Both the position numbers and the translations under genes were made by a program. Below are positions 26,510-35,300 of a stretch of 64,000 bases of DNA, piece after piece. Numbering within the stretch: the stretch's first letter is position 1; every line of letters begins with the position of its first letter. The notes under the pieces were generated by a model. The model was not told the origin of the DNA. It was given only the letters and a program-made list of their open reading frames with translations, and made no database searches. Origin of the DNA: Nocardioides albus (GTDB lineage: Bacteria > Actinomycetota > Actinomycetes > Propionibacteriales > Nocardioidaceae); NCBI RefSeq assembly GCF_014648255.1, contig NZ_BMQT01000007.1, forward strand, positions 168,846 through 232,845. The letters are read 5' to 3'.

Positions 26510-27150
26510 CCCGGATCGTCGTCGTCTCCGCGGGGCTGTCGGTCCCGTCCTCGACCAAGCTGCTCGCCGACATGCTCGGCGACGCCACGACCCGGGCCGT
26601 GCAGGCCCGGGGCGCGGAGGTCGAGGTCGAGCACGTCGAGCTGCGCGGCCTGGCGCACGAGCTGACCGACAACCTGCTCACTGGCTTCGCGAAGCCGGCG
26701 CTCCAGTCGGCCATCGACCAGGTGCGCCGTGCCGACGCCGTCATCGCAGTGACGCCGGTCTTCTCGGCCTCCTACTCGGGCCTGTTCAAGACGTTCTTCG
26801 ACGTGCTCGAGCAGGGCGTCCTGGATGCGAAGCCGGTCCTCATCGCGGCCACCGCCGGCACCGCCAGGCACTCGCTGGTGCTCGAGCACGCGCTGCGCCC
26901 GCTCTTCGCCTACCTGCACGCCGTGGTCGTGCCGACCGGCGTGTTCGCCGCCACCGATGACTTCGCCGGAGGTCCGGAGCTCGCGAAGCGGGTCGACCGC
27001 GCTGCCGCCGAGCTGGCCGCCCTGCTGGCGGTGGCGGGTGGCGCGCCGGCTCCGGCGCCCCACCGGGCGATGGTCGAGGACGAGTTCGCCAACCCGACCT
27101 CCTTCGAGACGCTTCTCAAGCAGGCCTCGGAGGGGCCGCCGGCGTACTGA
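26506..27150 (+). CDS. NAD(P)H-dependent FMN reductase
   Basis: A 214-residue flavodoxin-fold reductase. It opens with VVVSAGLSVPSSTKLLADML, the phosphate-binding loop, and has TPVFSASYSGLFKTFFDVLEQ, the flavin-isoalloxazine loop, near residues 84-104. This is the CE1759-like subfamily commonly paired with LLM oxidoreductases. The GTG start overlaps the upstream stop codon (GTGA), so both are made in step and form a two-component monooxygenase system. Confidence 0.9.
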   Translation: MTRIVVVSAGLSVPSSTKLLADMLGDATTRAVQARGAEVEVEHVELRGLAHELTDNLLTGFAKPALQSAIDQVRRADAVIAVTPVFSASYSGLFKTFFDVLEQGVLDAKPVLIAATAGTARHSLVLEHALRPLFAYLHAVVVPTGVFAATDDFAGGPELAKRVDRAAAELAALLAVAGGAPAPAPHRAMVEDEFANPTSFETLLKQASEGPPAY

Positions 27151-27255
27151 GGGCCGTCACGCCTGCTCCGAACACGGGCGCGATATCCCGGGGGTTTGCG
27201 CTGGAGTACGACAGAATGCGTCTCGATCGGATCCCCCGAACCGAGCGGAGCCGTT

Positions 27256-27915
27256 GTGCCCAGCTATGAGCCGAGTGTCGTCGTTGCCGACGAGTCGCCT
27301 CTTCTTCGTGCTGGACTCACCGACCTGCTTGCACGTGGTGGCTATCAGGTGGTCGCCGATGCCGCTGACGCCGAGGCGCTCATCCAGGCCGCGACCGACA
27401 CGCTGCCCACGCTGGTGGTGACCGACGCGCGACTGGGTGCGCGCCAGGCCGAGGGCATCGGCGCCGCGCTCCGGCTGCACGAGAAGGTGCCGGAGATGGG
27501 CATCGTGGTGCTCGCGGACTCGGTCGACGCCGCGTACGCCGCATCGGTCTTCACCAGCACCGGCACCGGTGGCCTCGGCTATCTGCGCAAGTCGCGCGTC
27601 CGCACCATCCCCCACTTCTTCGACGTCGTCGGCCGGGTGGCCTCGGGGGAGGTCGTCGTGGACCCAGAGGTCATCTCGCGGATGGTCGAGGCGTCGCCGG
27701 ACGCCGACGCCGAGGTGATCGCGAGGCTGACGATGCGGCAGAGCGAGGTGCTGGGCCTGATCCACGCCGGGTTCCCCGAGCGCGCGATCATCAGCAGGCT
27801 CTTCGGCGGCCGGCGGCAGTTCGAGCGATGTCTGAGCGAGATGTTCCTCGCGTTCGGGTTGTCCGAAGACGTCGAGCACCGGCGTACGCCGATGCCGCTG
27901 ACCCACCTGGGCTGA
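27256..27915 (+). CDS. Orphan response-regulator-like protein, degenerate LuxR domain
   Basis: The 219-residue product has an N-terminal receiver fold (VVVADESPLLRAGLTDLL; VVTDARL with the putative phospho-acceptor aspartate; YLRKSRV with the conserved lysine). Its C-terminus resembles the LuxR/FixJ helix-turn-helix (LTMRQSEVLGLIHAGFPERAIISRLFGGRRQFERCLSEMFLAFGL). The HTH lacks the usual TVK/H recognition-helix residues, so DNA binding may be altered or lost. No sensor kinase is nearby. The start is the GTG at 27256; codons upstream to 27196 do not resemble the family. Confidence 0.75.
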   Translation: MPSYEPSVVVADESPLLRAGLTDLLARGGYQVVADAADAEALIQAATDTLPTLVVTDARLGARQAEGIGAALRLHEKVPEMGIVVLADSVDAAYAASVFTSTGTGGLGYLRKSRVRTIPHFFDVVGRVASGEVVVDPEVISRMVEASPDADAEVIARLTMRQSEVLGLIHAGFPERAIISRLFGGRRQFERCLSEMFLAFGLSEDVEHRRTPMPLTHLG

Positions 27916-27970
27916 GGCCGAGACGTGCTGAGGAGGGTGGAGCCCGAGGCGACCAGGCCCTACCCGCGTC

Positions 27971-28498
27971 TCAGTGCTGGTAGGTGCCGACCAGGACGGC
28001 GCGAGCCAGCGCCTTGAAGGCCAGGTTGAAGGAGACGACAGCCGGGGTGACCTCGTCGTTCACGCCCAGCGTCTCCTCGCCGACGGCGTGGACCACGAAG
28101 TAGTAGCGGTGGACCTGGTCGCCGGCGGGGGGAGCGGCGCCGCCGAACTCCTTGGTGCCGAAGTCGGAGGCGACGTGGAACGCCGTGCCCGGAAGCTCGG
28201 CGCCGCCAGCTCCGGTGCCGGCCGGCAGCTCGGTCACATCGGCGGGGACGTCGACCAGCGCCCAGTGCCAGAACCCGCTGGGCGTGGGTGCATCGGGGTC
28301 GAAGCAGGTGATGACGTACGACTTCGTCCCCTCCGGCGGTCCGCTCCAGCTGAGCTGCGGTGAGGTGTTGCCGCCGTCGTAGACCTGGTCCTGCTTCAGC
28401 GGCTGACCGTCGGTCACGTCCTCGCTGGTCAGCGTGAAGGAGGGGAGGGCGGGCATGAGCGAGTAGGGATCCGGTTTCACCGGGCGATCGAGTGCCAT
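27971..28498 (-). CDS. YbhB/YbcL (phosphatidylethanolamine-binding-like) family protein
   Basis: A 175-residue protein of the PEBP/RKIP fold in its bacterial YbhB/YbcL form. It contains FTLTSEDVTDGQPL, the ligand-pocket block CFDPDAPTPSGFWHWALVDVPADV, and HRYYFVVHAVGEE. There is no signal peptide, so it is cytoplasmic. Possible starts also exist at 28504 and 28507. Biological role in bacteria is unclear. Confidence 0.88.
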   Translation of the reverse strand: MALDRPVKPDPYSLMPALPSFTLTSEDVTDGQPLKQDQVYDGGNTSPQLSWSGPPEGTKSYVITCFDPDAPTPSGFWHWALVDVPADVTELPAGTGAGGAELPGTAFHVASDFGTKEFGGAAPPAGDQVHRYYFVVHAVGEETLGVNDEVTPAVVSFNLAFKALARAVLVGTYQH

Positions 28499-28580
28499 GT
28501 TCACCAACGTAGCTCACCGAGGCCGTCCGCGAATCGACCCGTCGTCAGGTCACGCCCGGTTGTTGGGCGAGGATGTACCC

Positions 28581-29807
28581 ATGAGTTCAGAGCATGCCGT
28601 TCCCTATCCCGCCGGCCTCATCCTGGAGGGGCGGAGGGTGGTCGTCGTGGGTGGTGGCCGGGTGGCGCAGCGGCGCGTGCCGGCGCTGATCGCCGCGGGG
28701 GCGCGGGTCGAGGTCGTCTCGCCGTCGCTGACGCCCGCGCTGGAGGGCCTGCTCGGCTCGGGGGAGATCACCTGGCACCAGGCCCGCTTCTCGGCCGACG
28801 TGCTCGACGGCGCCTGGTACGTCATCGCCGCGGCCCAGCACGCCGACGTCAACGAAGCGGTCTCGGCCGCGGCCGAGGAGCGGCGGATCTTCTGCGTACG
28901 CTCCGACGACGGCACGCAGGCCACCGCCTGGACCCCGGCGACCGGCCATGACGGTGACCTGACCGTCGCCGTGCTCGCCAACCGTGACCCGCGGCGCTCC
29001 GCGGGGGTCCGCGACCGGATCCTCGACGGGCTGCGTTCTGGTGAGCTGGTGGCGCCGCACGAGCGTGAGCGGGTGGCCGGAGTGACCCTGGTCGGTGGCG
29101 GTCCGGGCCACCCCGGACTGATCTCCGTCGCCGGGCGCAAGGCCCTGATGGAGGCCGACATCGTCGTCGCCGACCGGCTGGCGCCGCGAGAGCTGCTCTC
29201 CGAGCTGCCCGCCGACGTCGAGCTGGTCGACGTCGCCAAGCTTCCCCGCGGCCGCTCGGCGCAGCAGGAGGAGATCAACCGGATCATCGTCGAGGCGGCC
29301 AAGGCGGGGAAGGCGGTCGCGCGCTTCAAGGGCGGCGACAACTTCATCTTCGGGCGTGGCTTCGAGGAGGTCCTGGCCTGCCGCGAGGCCGGCGTCCCGG
29401 TGCACGTCATCCCCGGCCTGACCTCGCCGGTGACGGTGCCCGGCGTCGCCGGGATCCCGGTGACCCACCGCGGCGTCGCCCACGAGTTCACCGTCATCTC
29501 CGGCCACGTGCCCCCGGGCGACCCCACCTCGTTGACCAACTGGTCTGCCGTGGCTCAGCTCGGCGGCACCCTGGTCCTGCTCATGGCCGTCCAGAACGCC
29601 CCCGCGATCGCGACCGCGCTGCTCGACGGCGGCCGCGACCCGGGCACCCCGGTCGCGGTCATCTGCGACGGCACGATGCCCACGGAGCGTACGGTCCTGG
29701 CGACCCTCGAGACCCTCGAGAAGGTCCTGGTCGACGAGAACGTCCAGCCCCCGGCGATCATCGTCATCGGCGAGGTCGTCCGCGTCGCCCACCCGGATTC
29801 CTTCTAG
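28581..29807 (+). CDS. Siroheme synthase-like: precorrin-2 dehydrogenase plus uroporphyrinogen-III C-methyltransferase
   Basis: A 408-residue two-module protein. Residues 1-150 form the CysG N-terminal NAD-dependent dehydrogenase (RRVVVVGGGRVAQRRVPALIAAGARVEVVSP); residues 180-400 form the SUMT methyltransferase (VTLVGGGPGHPGLISVAGRKAL, GDNFIFGRGFEEVLACREAGVPVHVIPGLTSPVTVPGVAGIPVTHRG). It makes precorrin-2 and dehydrogenates it on the way to siroheme, the cofactor of sulfite and nitrite reductases. The methyltransferase loop GGGPGHP differs slightly from the usual GAGPGDP. Codons upstream of 28581 are not homologous. Confidence 0.92.
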   Translation: MSSEHAVPYPAGLILEGRRVVVVGGGRVAQRRVPALIAAGARVEVVSPSLTPALEGLLGSGEITWHQARFSADVLDGAWYVIAAAQHADVNEAVSAAAEERRIFCVRSDDGTQATAWTPATGHDGDLTVAVLANRDPRRSAGVRDRILDGLRSGELVAPHERERVAGVTLVGGGPGHPGLISVAGRKALMEADIVVADRLAPRELLSELPADVELVDVAKLPRGRSAQQEEINRIIVEAAKAGKAVARFKGGDNFIFGRGFEEVLACREAGVPVHVIPGLTSPVTVPGVAGIPVTHRGVAHEFTVISGHVPPGDPTSLTNWSAVAQLGGTLVLLMAVQNAPAIATALLDGGRDPGTPVAVICDGTMPTERTVLATLETLEKVLVDENVQPPAIIVIGEVVRVAHPDSF

Positions 29808-29932
29808 GATTCCGCCGCGGCACGAGGGCGCCGCTGGCGAGTTCATGCCATGGCGAGGTTCGGCCAGCCCAAACTCGTTGACCCCTCCTGAGGAACGCGG
29901 GACTGTCTCCGTACCGTTCCAAGGAGTCCCCC

Positions 29933-32900
29933 ATGCACCCTCTCGCGCGCAAGAACCGCGCCACGACCCGGGCAGCGGCCGCCATCCTGGCTGCCACGCT
30001 CGGCGTACCCATTCTCGCCGCCTCCGGCTCGGCCGCCGAGCCGGAGGGCGAGCTCGTCTCACCGATCCAAGCGGCCCGTGAGGCCGTCAGCGGCGTCGAC
30101 AGCCCGTACGAGCAGCACGATGCGGGCTTCACGTCCGTCACCGACGGCTCGGCGGCGAAGGCCATCGAGGCCAAGCTCGGCGGCGCCGACCAGCAGCTGC
30201 TCGCCGAGGCACGTGCCGCCGAGGAGAAGCACGTCACCGTGCTGATGGCGGTCGAGCCGGGCGCAGCCGACGAGGTCGGCGACGCGGTCCGCGACAAGGG
30301 CGGCTCGGTGGGACGGAGCGAGGCCAAGCTCGGTTACGTCCGTGCCACTGTGCCGACGAGCCAGGTCGCAGCGATCGCCGGCAACAGCGCCGTCACGGCG
30401 GTCGACCTCGACCGCGAGATCCGCGTCCCGGAGCCGACGCCGCACAGCGCGCTCGTGGAACAGGGTGGCGCGCAGGCGCCCGCCGGCTCGGACGGTGACC
30501 TGCCCGAGGCGCCATCGGCCGCCACACCCGCCGACAATCCCTACCTTCCTTCCGGCGAGATCGGCGCGGTCCAGTTCGCGCAGGAGCACCCTGAGTGGGA
30601 CGGTCGCGGCACGACCATCGGCATCCTGGACACCGGCGTCGACCTGGGCCACCCCGCGCTCCAGAAGACGACCGACGGCAAGCCGAAGGTCACCGGCTGG
30701 TTCACCGCGACGGACCCTGTCATCGACGGCGACGGCACCTGGCGCCGCCTGACCGGCACCCGCACGGGGCCCACCTTCAGCTCGGGCGGGATCACCTACA
30801 CGATCCCCGAGGGCACTTTCCAGTACACGACCTACAACGAGACTGTCGCTGCGCGCGGAGCCGCGGCCGGCGATCTGGACCGTGACGGGAAGACCGGCGA
30901 GAGCTTGATGGTGCTCATCGACCCGGAGTCCGGCGACGTGATCGTCGACGTCGACCAGGACGGTGACATGGTCGAGGAGGAGCGCATGCAGCCCTTCGAC
31001 GTCGCCGGACAGGTCGGCCACCTCGGCGTCGATGACCCGGACACCGACGTCGTCGAGAGCCAGTCGTTCACCGTGGACTACCGCCGGGACGTCGATCTCA
31101 CCCCCTTGGGCGGTTCTTGGGTCGGCCGTACGGCCGACTACGTCAACCTCGGCCTGGTCACGGCCACCCACGGCACCCATGTCGCCGGCATCGCGGCGGG
31201 CAACGGGCTGCTGGGCGGCGAGATGACCGGCGCCGCGCCCGGCGCGCAGATCGTCTCCGCGCGGGCCTGCGTCTACCAGGGCGGCTGCACGTCCGTCGCG
31301 ATGTCCGAGGGCATGATCGACCTGGTCACCGACTACGACGTCGACGTCGTGAACGTGTCTCTCGGCGGTCTCGTACCGCTCAACGACGGTTCCAGCGCGA
31401 TCGCGCGTCTCTACGACCAGCTGGTGCGCCAGCACGGCGTGGACATCGTCGCGTCGGCCGGCAACGAGGGTCCCGGTCTCAACACCGTGGCGCCGCCGTC
31501 GACCGGCGACGCCGTCATCTCGGTCGCCGCCTCGGTCAGCGACGACACCTGGCTCGCGGACTACGGCGCCCGGGTGCCCGCCGCCCTCGACCTGTTCCCG
31601 TTCTCCTCGCGTGGCCCCTCGGAGGACGGCGCGCTCAAGCCCACGGTGACGGCCCCGGGCGCGGCTGTCTCGAGCATCCCGGCCTGGCTCGAGGGCCAGC
31701 CGGTGCCAGATGCCGGATACGAGCTGCCCGCCGGCTACGCCATGCTCAACGGCACCTCGATGGCATCCCCACAGGTCGCGGGCGCCGTGGCGCTGCTGCG
31801 ATCGGCCGCCACCGCCACCGACACGGCGGTCACCACGACCGGAGTCCGCTCCGCCGTCGTCGACTCCGCCAAGCCCATCGACGGCGTCCAGGTGGCCGCA
31901 CAGGGTGGTGGCGTCGTCGATGTCGCCGCCGCTTGGGACGCGCTGGCGGCCCCGGGTGCCGGACGCCCCGACCACGACACCTACACGACCTCCGCCCCGG
32001 TGTGCACTGCGAGCTCGGCCTCGCTCGAGACCCCGAACAAGGGTGCCGGCGTGCACGATCGCTGCCTGCCGTCCGAGGACGGTGCCGTCCCGGGGACGAA
32101 GAAGCAGTACGACGTCACCATCACCCGCACCAGCGGTGACAAGCGTGCCGCGACCCACCGGCTGAGCCTGGTCGGTGACGACGGCACCTTCAGCGTGCCG
32201 ACGACGGTGAAGCTGGCGAAGGACGAGGCCACCGTGGTGCCGGTCACCTCGAAGCCGAAGGCCGCCGGGCTGCACTCCGCCCTGCTGCGCGTCGACGACC
32301 CGCGCACCCCCGGCATCGACCACATCGTGCCGCTGACCGTCGTCGCCAGCCAGGTCGCCCCCGCGCCGGACCGCACGGTGCGGTCCACCGGCTCGGTCGG
32401 CCGCGGCGGCGCCGAGTCGTTCTTCGTCGCGGTGCCCGAGGGCGTACAGAACCTGCAGTTGGCGCTCACCGACGGTGACGGCAGACCGACATCCGGCTCC
32501 GTACGCGTGCGGGCCTTCGACCCGGCAGGCATGCCGGTGGACACCTCCGCCGCCCGGACCTGCTACACCGCGACCGACAGCTGTGACCCCGCCTCGCGGT
32601 CCTACACCCTGCCCCGACCGGGCGTGTGGGAGTTCGTCGTGGACTCCTCGCGGGTCGCACCCGCGCTGACCGCCGGCTACCGTGTCGACGTCGCGTTGCA
32701 GGGTGTGGCGATGGAACCCGCGGCGATCGAGCTGGACGCCACGGACGTGCACGCGCCGCAGTCCGCCTCGCTCACCGCGACCAACGTGTGGGGTGCGCTG
32801 ACGGCGCGGCCGAAGGAGGGTTCGCTCGGACGTACCGTCACCCTGCGCGGCGCCGTCGCCGACGGCGGCGTGGGAGAGAACGGCGTGTACGTCCCGCGTG

Positions 32901-34300
32901 ACGGCACGCTCCTCGACATGACCCTCACGGCGCACGACCCGGACGCGGACCTGGACGTGCTGGTGGCCCACCTCGCGACCGGGCAGATCGTCGCCCGCGC
33001 CCAGAACGTCGGTCCCGGCACGGAGCGGGTCGTCCTGCACGACCCGGCTCCTGGTTCGTACGTCGTGGTCGTCAACGGTTCGTCCGTACCCGACGGCGAG
33101 ACCGAGTTCGACTACGTCGAGAAGGTCTACTCACCCTCGCTCGGCACCATCGCCGTCACCGGGGGCGAGGCTCGCCCGCTCGCTCCCGGCGAGAACCTGG
33201 CGATCGACGTCGACGTGACCGCCGTCGCGCACCCGTTCGGCACCAGGCCCCTGGTGGGCACCGTCCCGGTGACCAACGCTCAGGGTGTCCAGGTCGGCTC
33301 GACCGAGGTCAGGATCCCCGCCGTACGCTCACCGCAGGCGCAGATCGAGGCCACCGAAAACCCGTTCGTCGGCACCGACATGAACTCGTCGGGCGTCGTC
33401 TCCGGCGATGACCAGATCAACTCGCAGACCACCCCGGTGCTGTGGTCCGCCGAGGACGGCTTCCGCACGCTCGCTCTCGGCGAGAACGGCTACCGCGGTT
33501 CGGCGTACGGCGTCAACGAGGCCGGAGATGCCGCCGGGCAGATCCTCCTGCGCAGCGGAGGTCTCGCGGCCGCGTTGTGGCGCGCCGACGGAACCCACGT
33601 CGATCTCGGCACGCCGGACTGGCGCAACTACAGCCACACCTACACCTACGGGCTCAACGACGCGACCGAGGACCATGGCGTCCAGGTGGTCGGCACGTCC
33701 TACCTCAAGGAGAAGGACGCGGGCGGCGCCTTCCGCACCTACTCCGAGGGCTGGGTGTGGACCGACGGCGAAGGGTTCCGCCGGCTCCCGCACCTGTCGG
33801 AGGATCCAGGTGGCACCCGGGCGTTCGACATCAACGACGCCGGTTACGTCGTCGGTACGTCCGCGCTCGACGGCGTGCTGCACGCGGTGCGGTGGACCCC
33901 GCAGGGTGAGGTCGAGGACCTCGGGATCCTCGCTGGCCAGAACGCCGTCGCCCAGTCGATCAACGCGCGCGGCGACGTCGTGGGCATCTCCGGGGACGAC
34001 GCGTTCATCTGGACCAAGGACGGCGGCATCCGACGCCTCGCCGACCTGGGCTACAACGGCTCGGCGATCAAGATCACCGACGAAGGCCTCGTACTCGGCT
34101 CGGTGGAGACCGAGCCCGAGTACGCCACTCCTGCGGTGTGGACCGTGGACGGCAAGCTGTACGACCTGGGTCAGACGGTCGACCGCAAGACCTTCGTCGC
34201 GGACACCCCGTTCGCGATCCATGGCTCGCGTGTGCTGCTGTACGGGTATGACGCGGACGGGTCTGGGGTGGCACTCCTGAAGCTGCCCACCCTCCGCTGA
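29933..34300 (+). CDS. Secreted S8 (subtilisin-like) peptidase with C-terminal HAF repeats
   Basis: A 1455-residue exported protease with a Sec signal peptide (residues 1 to about 35, ending near AASGSAAEP). A propeptide-like domain follows (about 75-140), then the catalytic domain with Asp233 (GILDTGVDLGHP), His413 (THGTHVAGIAAG) and Ser609 (NGTSMASPQVAGA). The 170-residue insert between Asp and His is large. Middle domains are beta-rich and probably adhesive or C-terminal prodomains. The last 340 residues hold several HAF-type repeats (AYGVNEAGDAAGQ, INDAGYVVGTS, INARGDVVGISG) with LW/RW and LG caps, likely a beta-propeller. AAGGAG stands seven bases before the ATG. Confidence 0.92.
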   Translation: MHPLARKNRATTRAAAAILAATLGVPILAASGSAAEPEGELVSPIQAAREAVSGVDSPYEQHDAGFTSVTDGSAAKAIEAKLGGADQQLLAEARAAEEKHVTVLMAVEPGAADEVGDAVRDKGGSVGRSEAKLGYVRATVPTSQVAAIAGNSAVTAVDLDREIRVPEPTPHSALVEQGGAQAPAGSDGDLPEAPSAATPADNPYLPSGEIGAVQFAQEHPEWDGRGTTIGILDTGVDLGHPALQKTTDGKPKVTGWFTATDPVIDGDGTWRRLTGTRTGPTFSSGGITYTIPEGTFQYTTYNETVAARGAAAGDLDRDGKTGESLMVLIDPESGDVIVDVDQDGDMVEEERMQPFDVAGQVGHLGVDDPDTDVVESQSFTVDYRRDVDLTPLGGSWVGRTADYVNLGLVTATHGTHVAGIAAGNGLLGGEMTGAAPGAQIVSARACVYQGGCTSVAMSEGMIDLVTDYDVDVVNVSLGGLVPLNDGSSAIARLYDQLVRQHGVDIVASAGNEGPGLNTVAPPSTGDAVISVAASVSDDTWLADYGARVPAALDLFPFSSRGPSEDGALKPTVTAPGAAVSSIPAWLEGQPVPDAGYELPAGYAMLNGTSMASPQVAGAVALLRSAATATDTAVTTTGVRSAVVDSAKPIDGVQVAAQGGGVVDVAAAWDALAAPGAGRPDHDTYTTSAPVCTASSASLETPNKGAGVHDRCLPSEDGAVPGTKKQYDVTITRTSGDKRAATHRLSLVGDDGTFSVPTTVKLAKDEATVVPVTSKPKAAGLHSALLRVDDPRTPGIDHIVPLTVVASQVAPAPDRTVRSTGSVGRGGAESFFVAVPEGVQNLQLALTDGDGRPTSGSVRVRAFDPAGMPVDTSAARTCYTATDSCDPASRSYTLPRPGVWEFVVDSSRVAPALTAGYRVDVALQGVAMEPAAIELDATDVHAPQSASLTATNVWGALTARPKEGSLGRTVTLRGAVADGGVGENGVYVPRDGTLLDMTLTAHDPDADLDVLVAHLATGQIVARAQNVGPGTERVVLHDPAPGSYVVVVNGSSVPDGETEFDYVEKVYSPSLGTIAVTGGEARPLAPGENLAIDVDVTAVAHPFGTRPLVGTVPVTNAQGVQVGSTEVRIPAVRSPQAQIEATENPFVGTDMNSSGVVSGDDQINSQTTPVLWSAEDGFRTLALGENGYRGSAYGVNEAGDAAGQILLRSGGLAAALWRADGTHVDLGTPDWRNYSHTYTYGLNDATEDHGVQVVGTSYLKEKDAGGAFRTYSEGWVWTDGEGFRRLPHLSEDPGGTRAFDINDAGYVVGTSALDGVLHAVRWTPQGEVEDLGILAGQNAVAQSINARGDVVGISGDDAFIWTKDGGIRRLADLGYNGSAIKITDEGLVLGSVETEPEYATPAVWTVDGKLYDLGQTVDRKTFVADTPFAIHGSRVLLYGYDADGSGVALLKLPTLR

Positions 34301-34322
34301 TCGCCTGGGCGAGCTGACAGCG

Positions 34323-34365
34323 CAGACGCCGGGTCGAGGTCTTCGAGACCTCGACCCGGCGTCTG
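34323..34365. terminator. Perfect 20-bp-stem hairpin after the S8 peptidase
   Basis: Arms 34323-34342 and 34346-34365 are exact complements (beginning CAGACGCCGGG) around a TCG loop. It starts 23 bases after the peptidase stop codon and ends before the trmH-family promoter. No U-tract. Confidence 0.75.
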
Positions 34366-34394
34366 TCGATGGCGGGCCGGGCACTGCCGACACG

Positions 34395-34400
34395 TAGGCT
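34395..34400 (+). promoter_or_regulatory. -10 box candidate for the SpoU methyltransferase gene
   Basis: TAGGCT lies nine bases before the ATG at 34410, giving a leaderless or nearly leaderless message. Confidence 0.35.
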
Positions 34401-34409
34401 GGGGAAGCC

Positions 34410-35213
34410 ATGGCGACCATGATCGAGATCTCTGACCCCGCCGATCCACGGCTCGCCGACTACCGCGACCTGCGCGACGTCGAGCTGCGCAAGTCGCTGG
34501 AGTCCTCGGAGGGTCTGTTCCTGGCCGAGGGTGAGAAGGTCGTACGCCGCGCCGTGGCCGGTGGCTTCGAGCCCCGCTCGTTCCTGATGGCGCCGAAGTG
34601 GCTCGACGGGCTCGCCGACACGCTCGCCACGACCGATGCGCCGTGCTACGTGATGAGCGAGAAGGCCGCCGAGGAGGTCACCGGTTTCCACGTGCACCGC
34701 GGTGCGCTGGCCTCGCTGAAGCGGCGACCGCTGCCGTCGGTCGACTCCGTGCTGGAGGGCGCCCGCTCGGTGCTCGTGCTCGAGGACATCGTCGATCACA
34801 CCAACGTCGGCGCGATCTTCCGCTCCGGAGCCGCGCTCGGGTTCGACGCCGTCCTGCTGGCTCCCCGCTGCGCCGATCCGCTCTACCGGCGCTCGATCAA
34901 GGTCGCGATGGGTGCGGTCTTCGCGCTGCCCTGGACCCGCCTGCCGGACTGGTACGAAGCCCTCCCGTCCCTCTCCGCCGCCGGCTTCACCACGGTCGCC
35001 CTGACCCTGGCCGACGACGCCGTCGACATCGAGAAGGCTGTCGAAGGCGTCGACAAGGTCGCCCTCGTCCTCGGCTCCGAGGGCCACGGCATTTCTCCGC
35101 GCTGGCAGCAGGCCTCCGACCGCCGCGCCATCATCCCGATGTCCGCCGGCATCGACTCGCTCAACGTCGCCGCCGCCACCGCCGTCGCCTGCTACGTCAC
35201 CGCCCGCCGATAG
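34410..35213 (+). CDS. SpoU/TrmH family RNA 2'-O-methyltransferase
   Basis: A 267-residue SPOUT methyltransferase with an N-terminal substrate-binding domain (residues 1-110) and the knotted catalytic domain. Motif 1 is VDHTNVGAIFRSGAALG, motif 2 is LVLGSEGHGIS and motif 3 is IPMSAGIDSLNVAAATAV. These methylate ribose 2'-OH groups in tRNA or 23S rRNA; the target nucleotide cannot be read from sequence. It converges on the glucosidase gene across a 21-bp repeat locus. Confidence 0.9.
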   Translation: MATMIEISDPADPRLADYRDLRDVELRKSLESSEGLFLAEGEKVVRRAVAGGFEPRSFLMAPKWLDGLADTLATTDAPCYVMSEKAAEEVTGFHVHRGALASLKRRPLPSVDSVLEGARSVLVLEDIVDHTNVGAIFRSGAALGFDAVLLAPRCADPLYRRSIKVAMGAVFALPWTRLPDWYEALPSLSAAGFTTVALTLADDAVDIEKAVEGVDKVALVLGSEGHGISPRWQQASDRRAIIPMSAGIDSLNVAAATAVACYVTARR

Positions 35214-35216
35214 CCC

Positions 35217-35292
35217 GCCGAGGCGTCACGTACGTCGGCCGAGTCGGCACTGAAGTGCCAACTCTGCCGACGGGAGTGACGCCTCGGCTGGG
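35217..35292. repeat. 21-bp repeat locus 3 with central hairpin
   Basis: One direct unit (35217-35237, GCCGAGGCGTCACGTACGTC type) leads into a central dyad, GAGTCGGCAC-TGAA-GTGCCAACTC, complementary at nine of ten positions, followed by an inverted unit (GGGAGTGACGCCTCGGC type) to about 35292. This is the most compact copy and shows the centre of the element best. It fills the gap between two convergent stop codons. Confidence 0.85.
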
Positions 35293-35300
35293 GGCGTGGG

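Noticed and set aside
30059..33040. A 993-residue antisense frame under the S8 peptidase
   Set aside because: High-GC third positions leave the antisense frame open; composition is Arg/Val/Gly-rich with no domain. The same applies to the long frames at 11419-13731 and 37689-40169.
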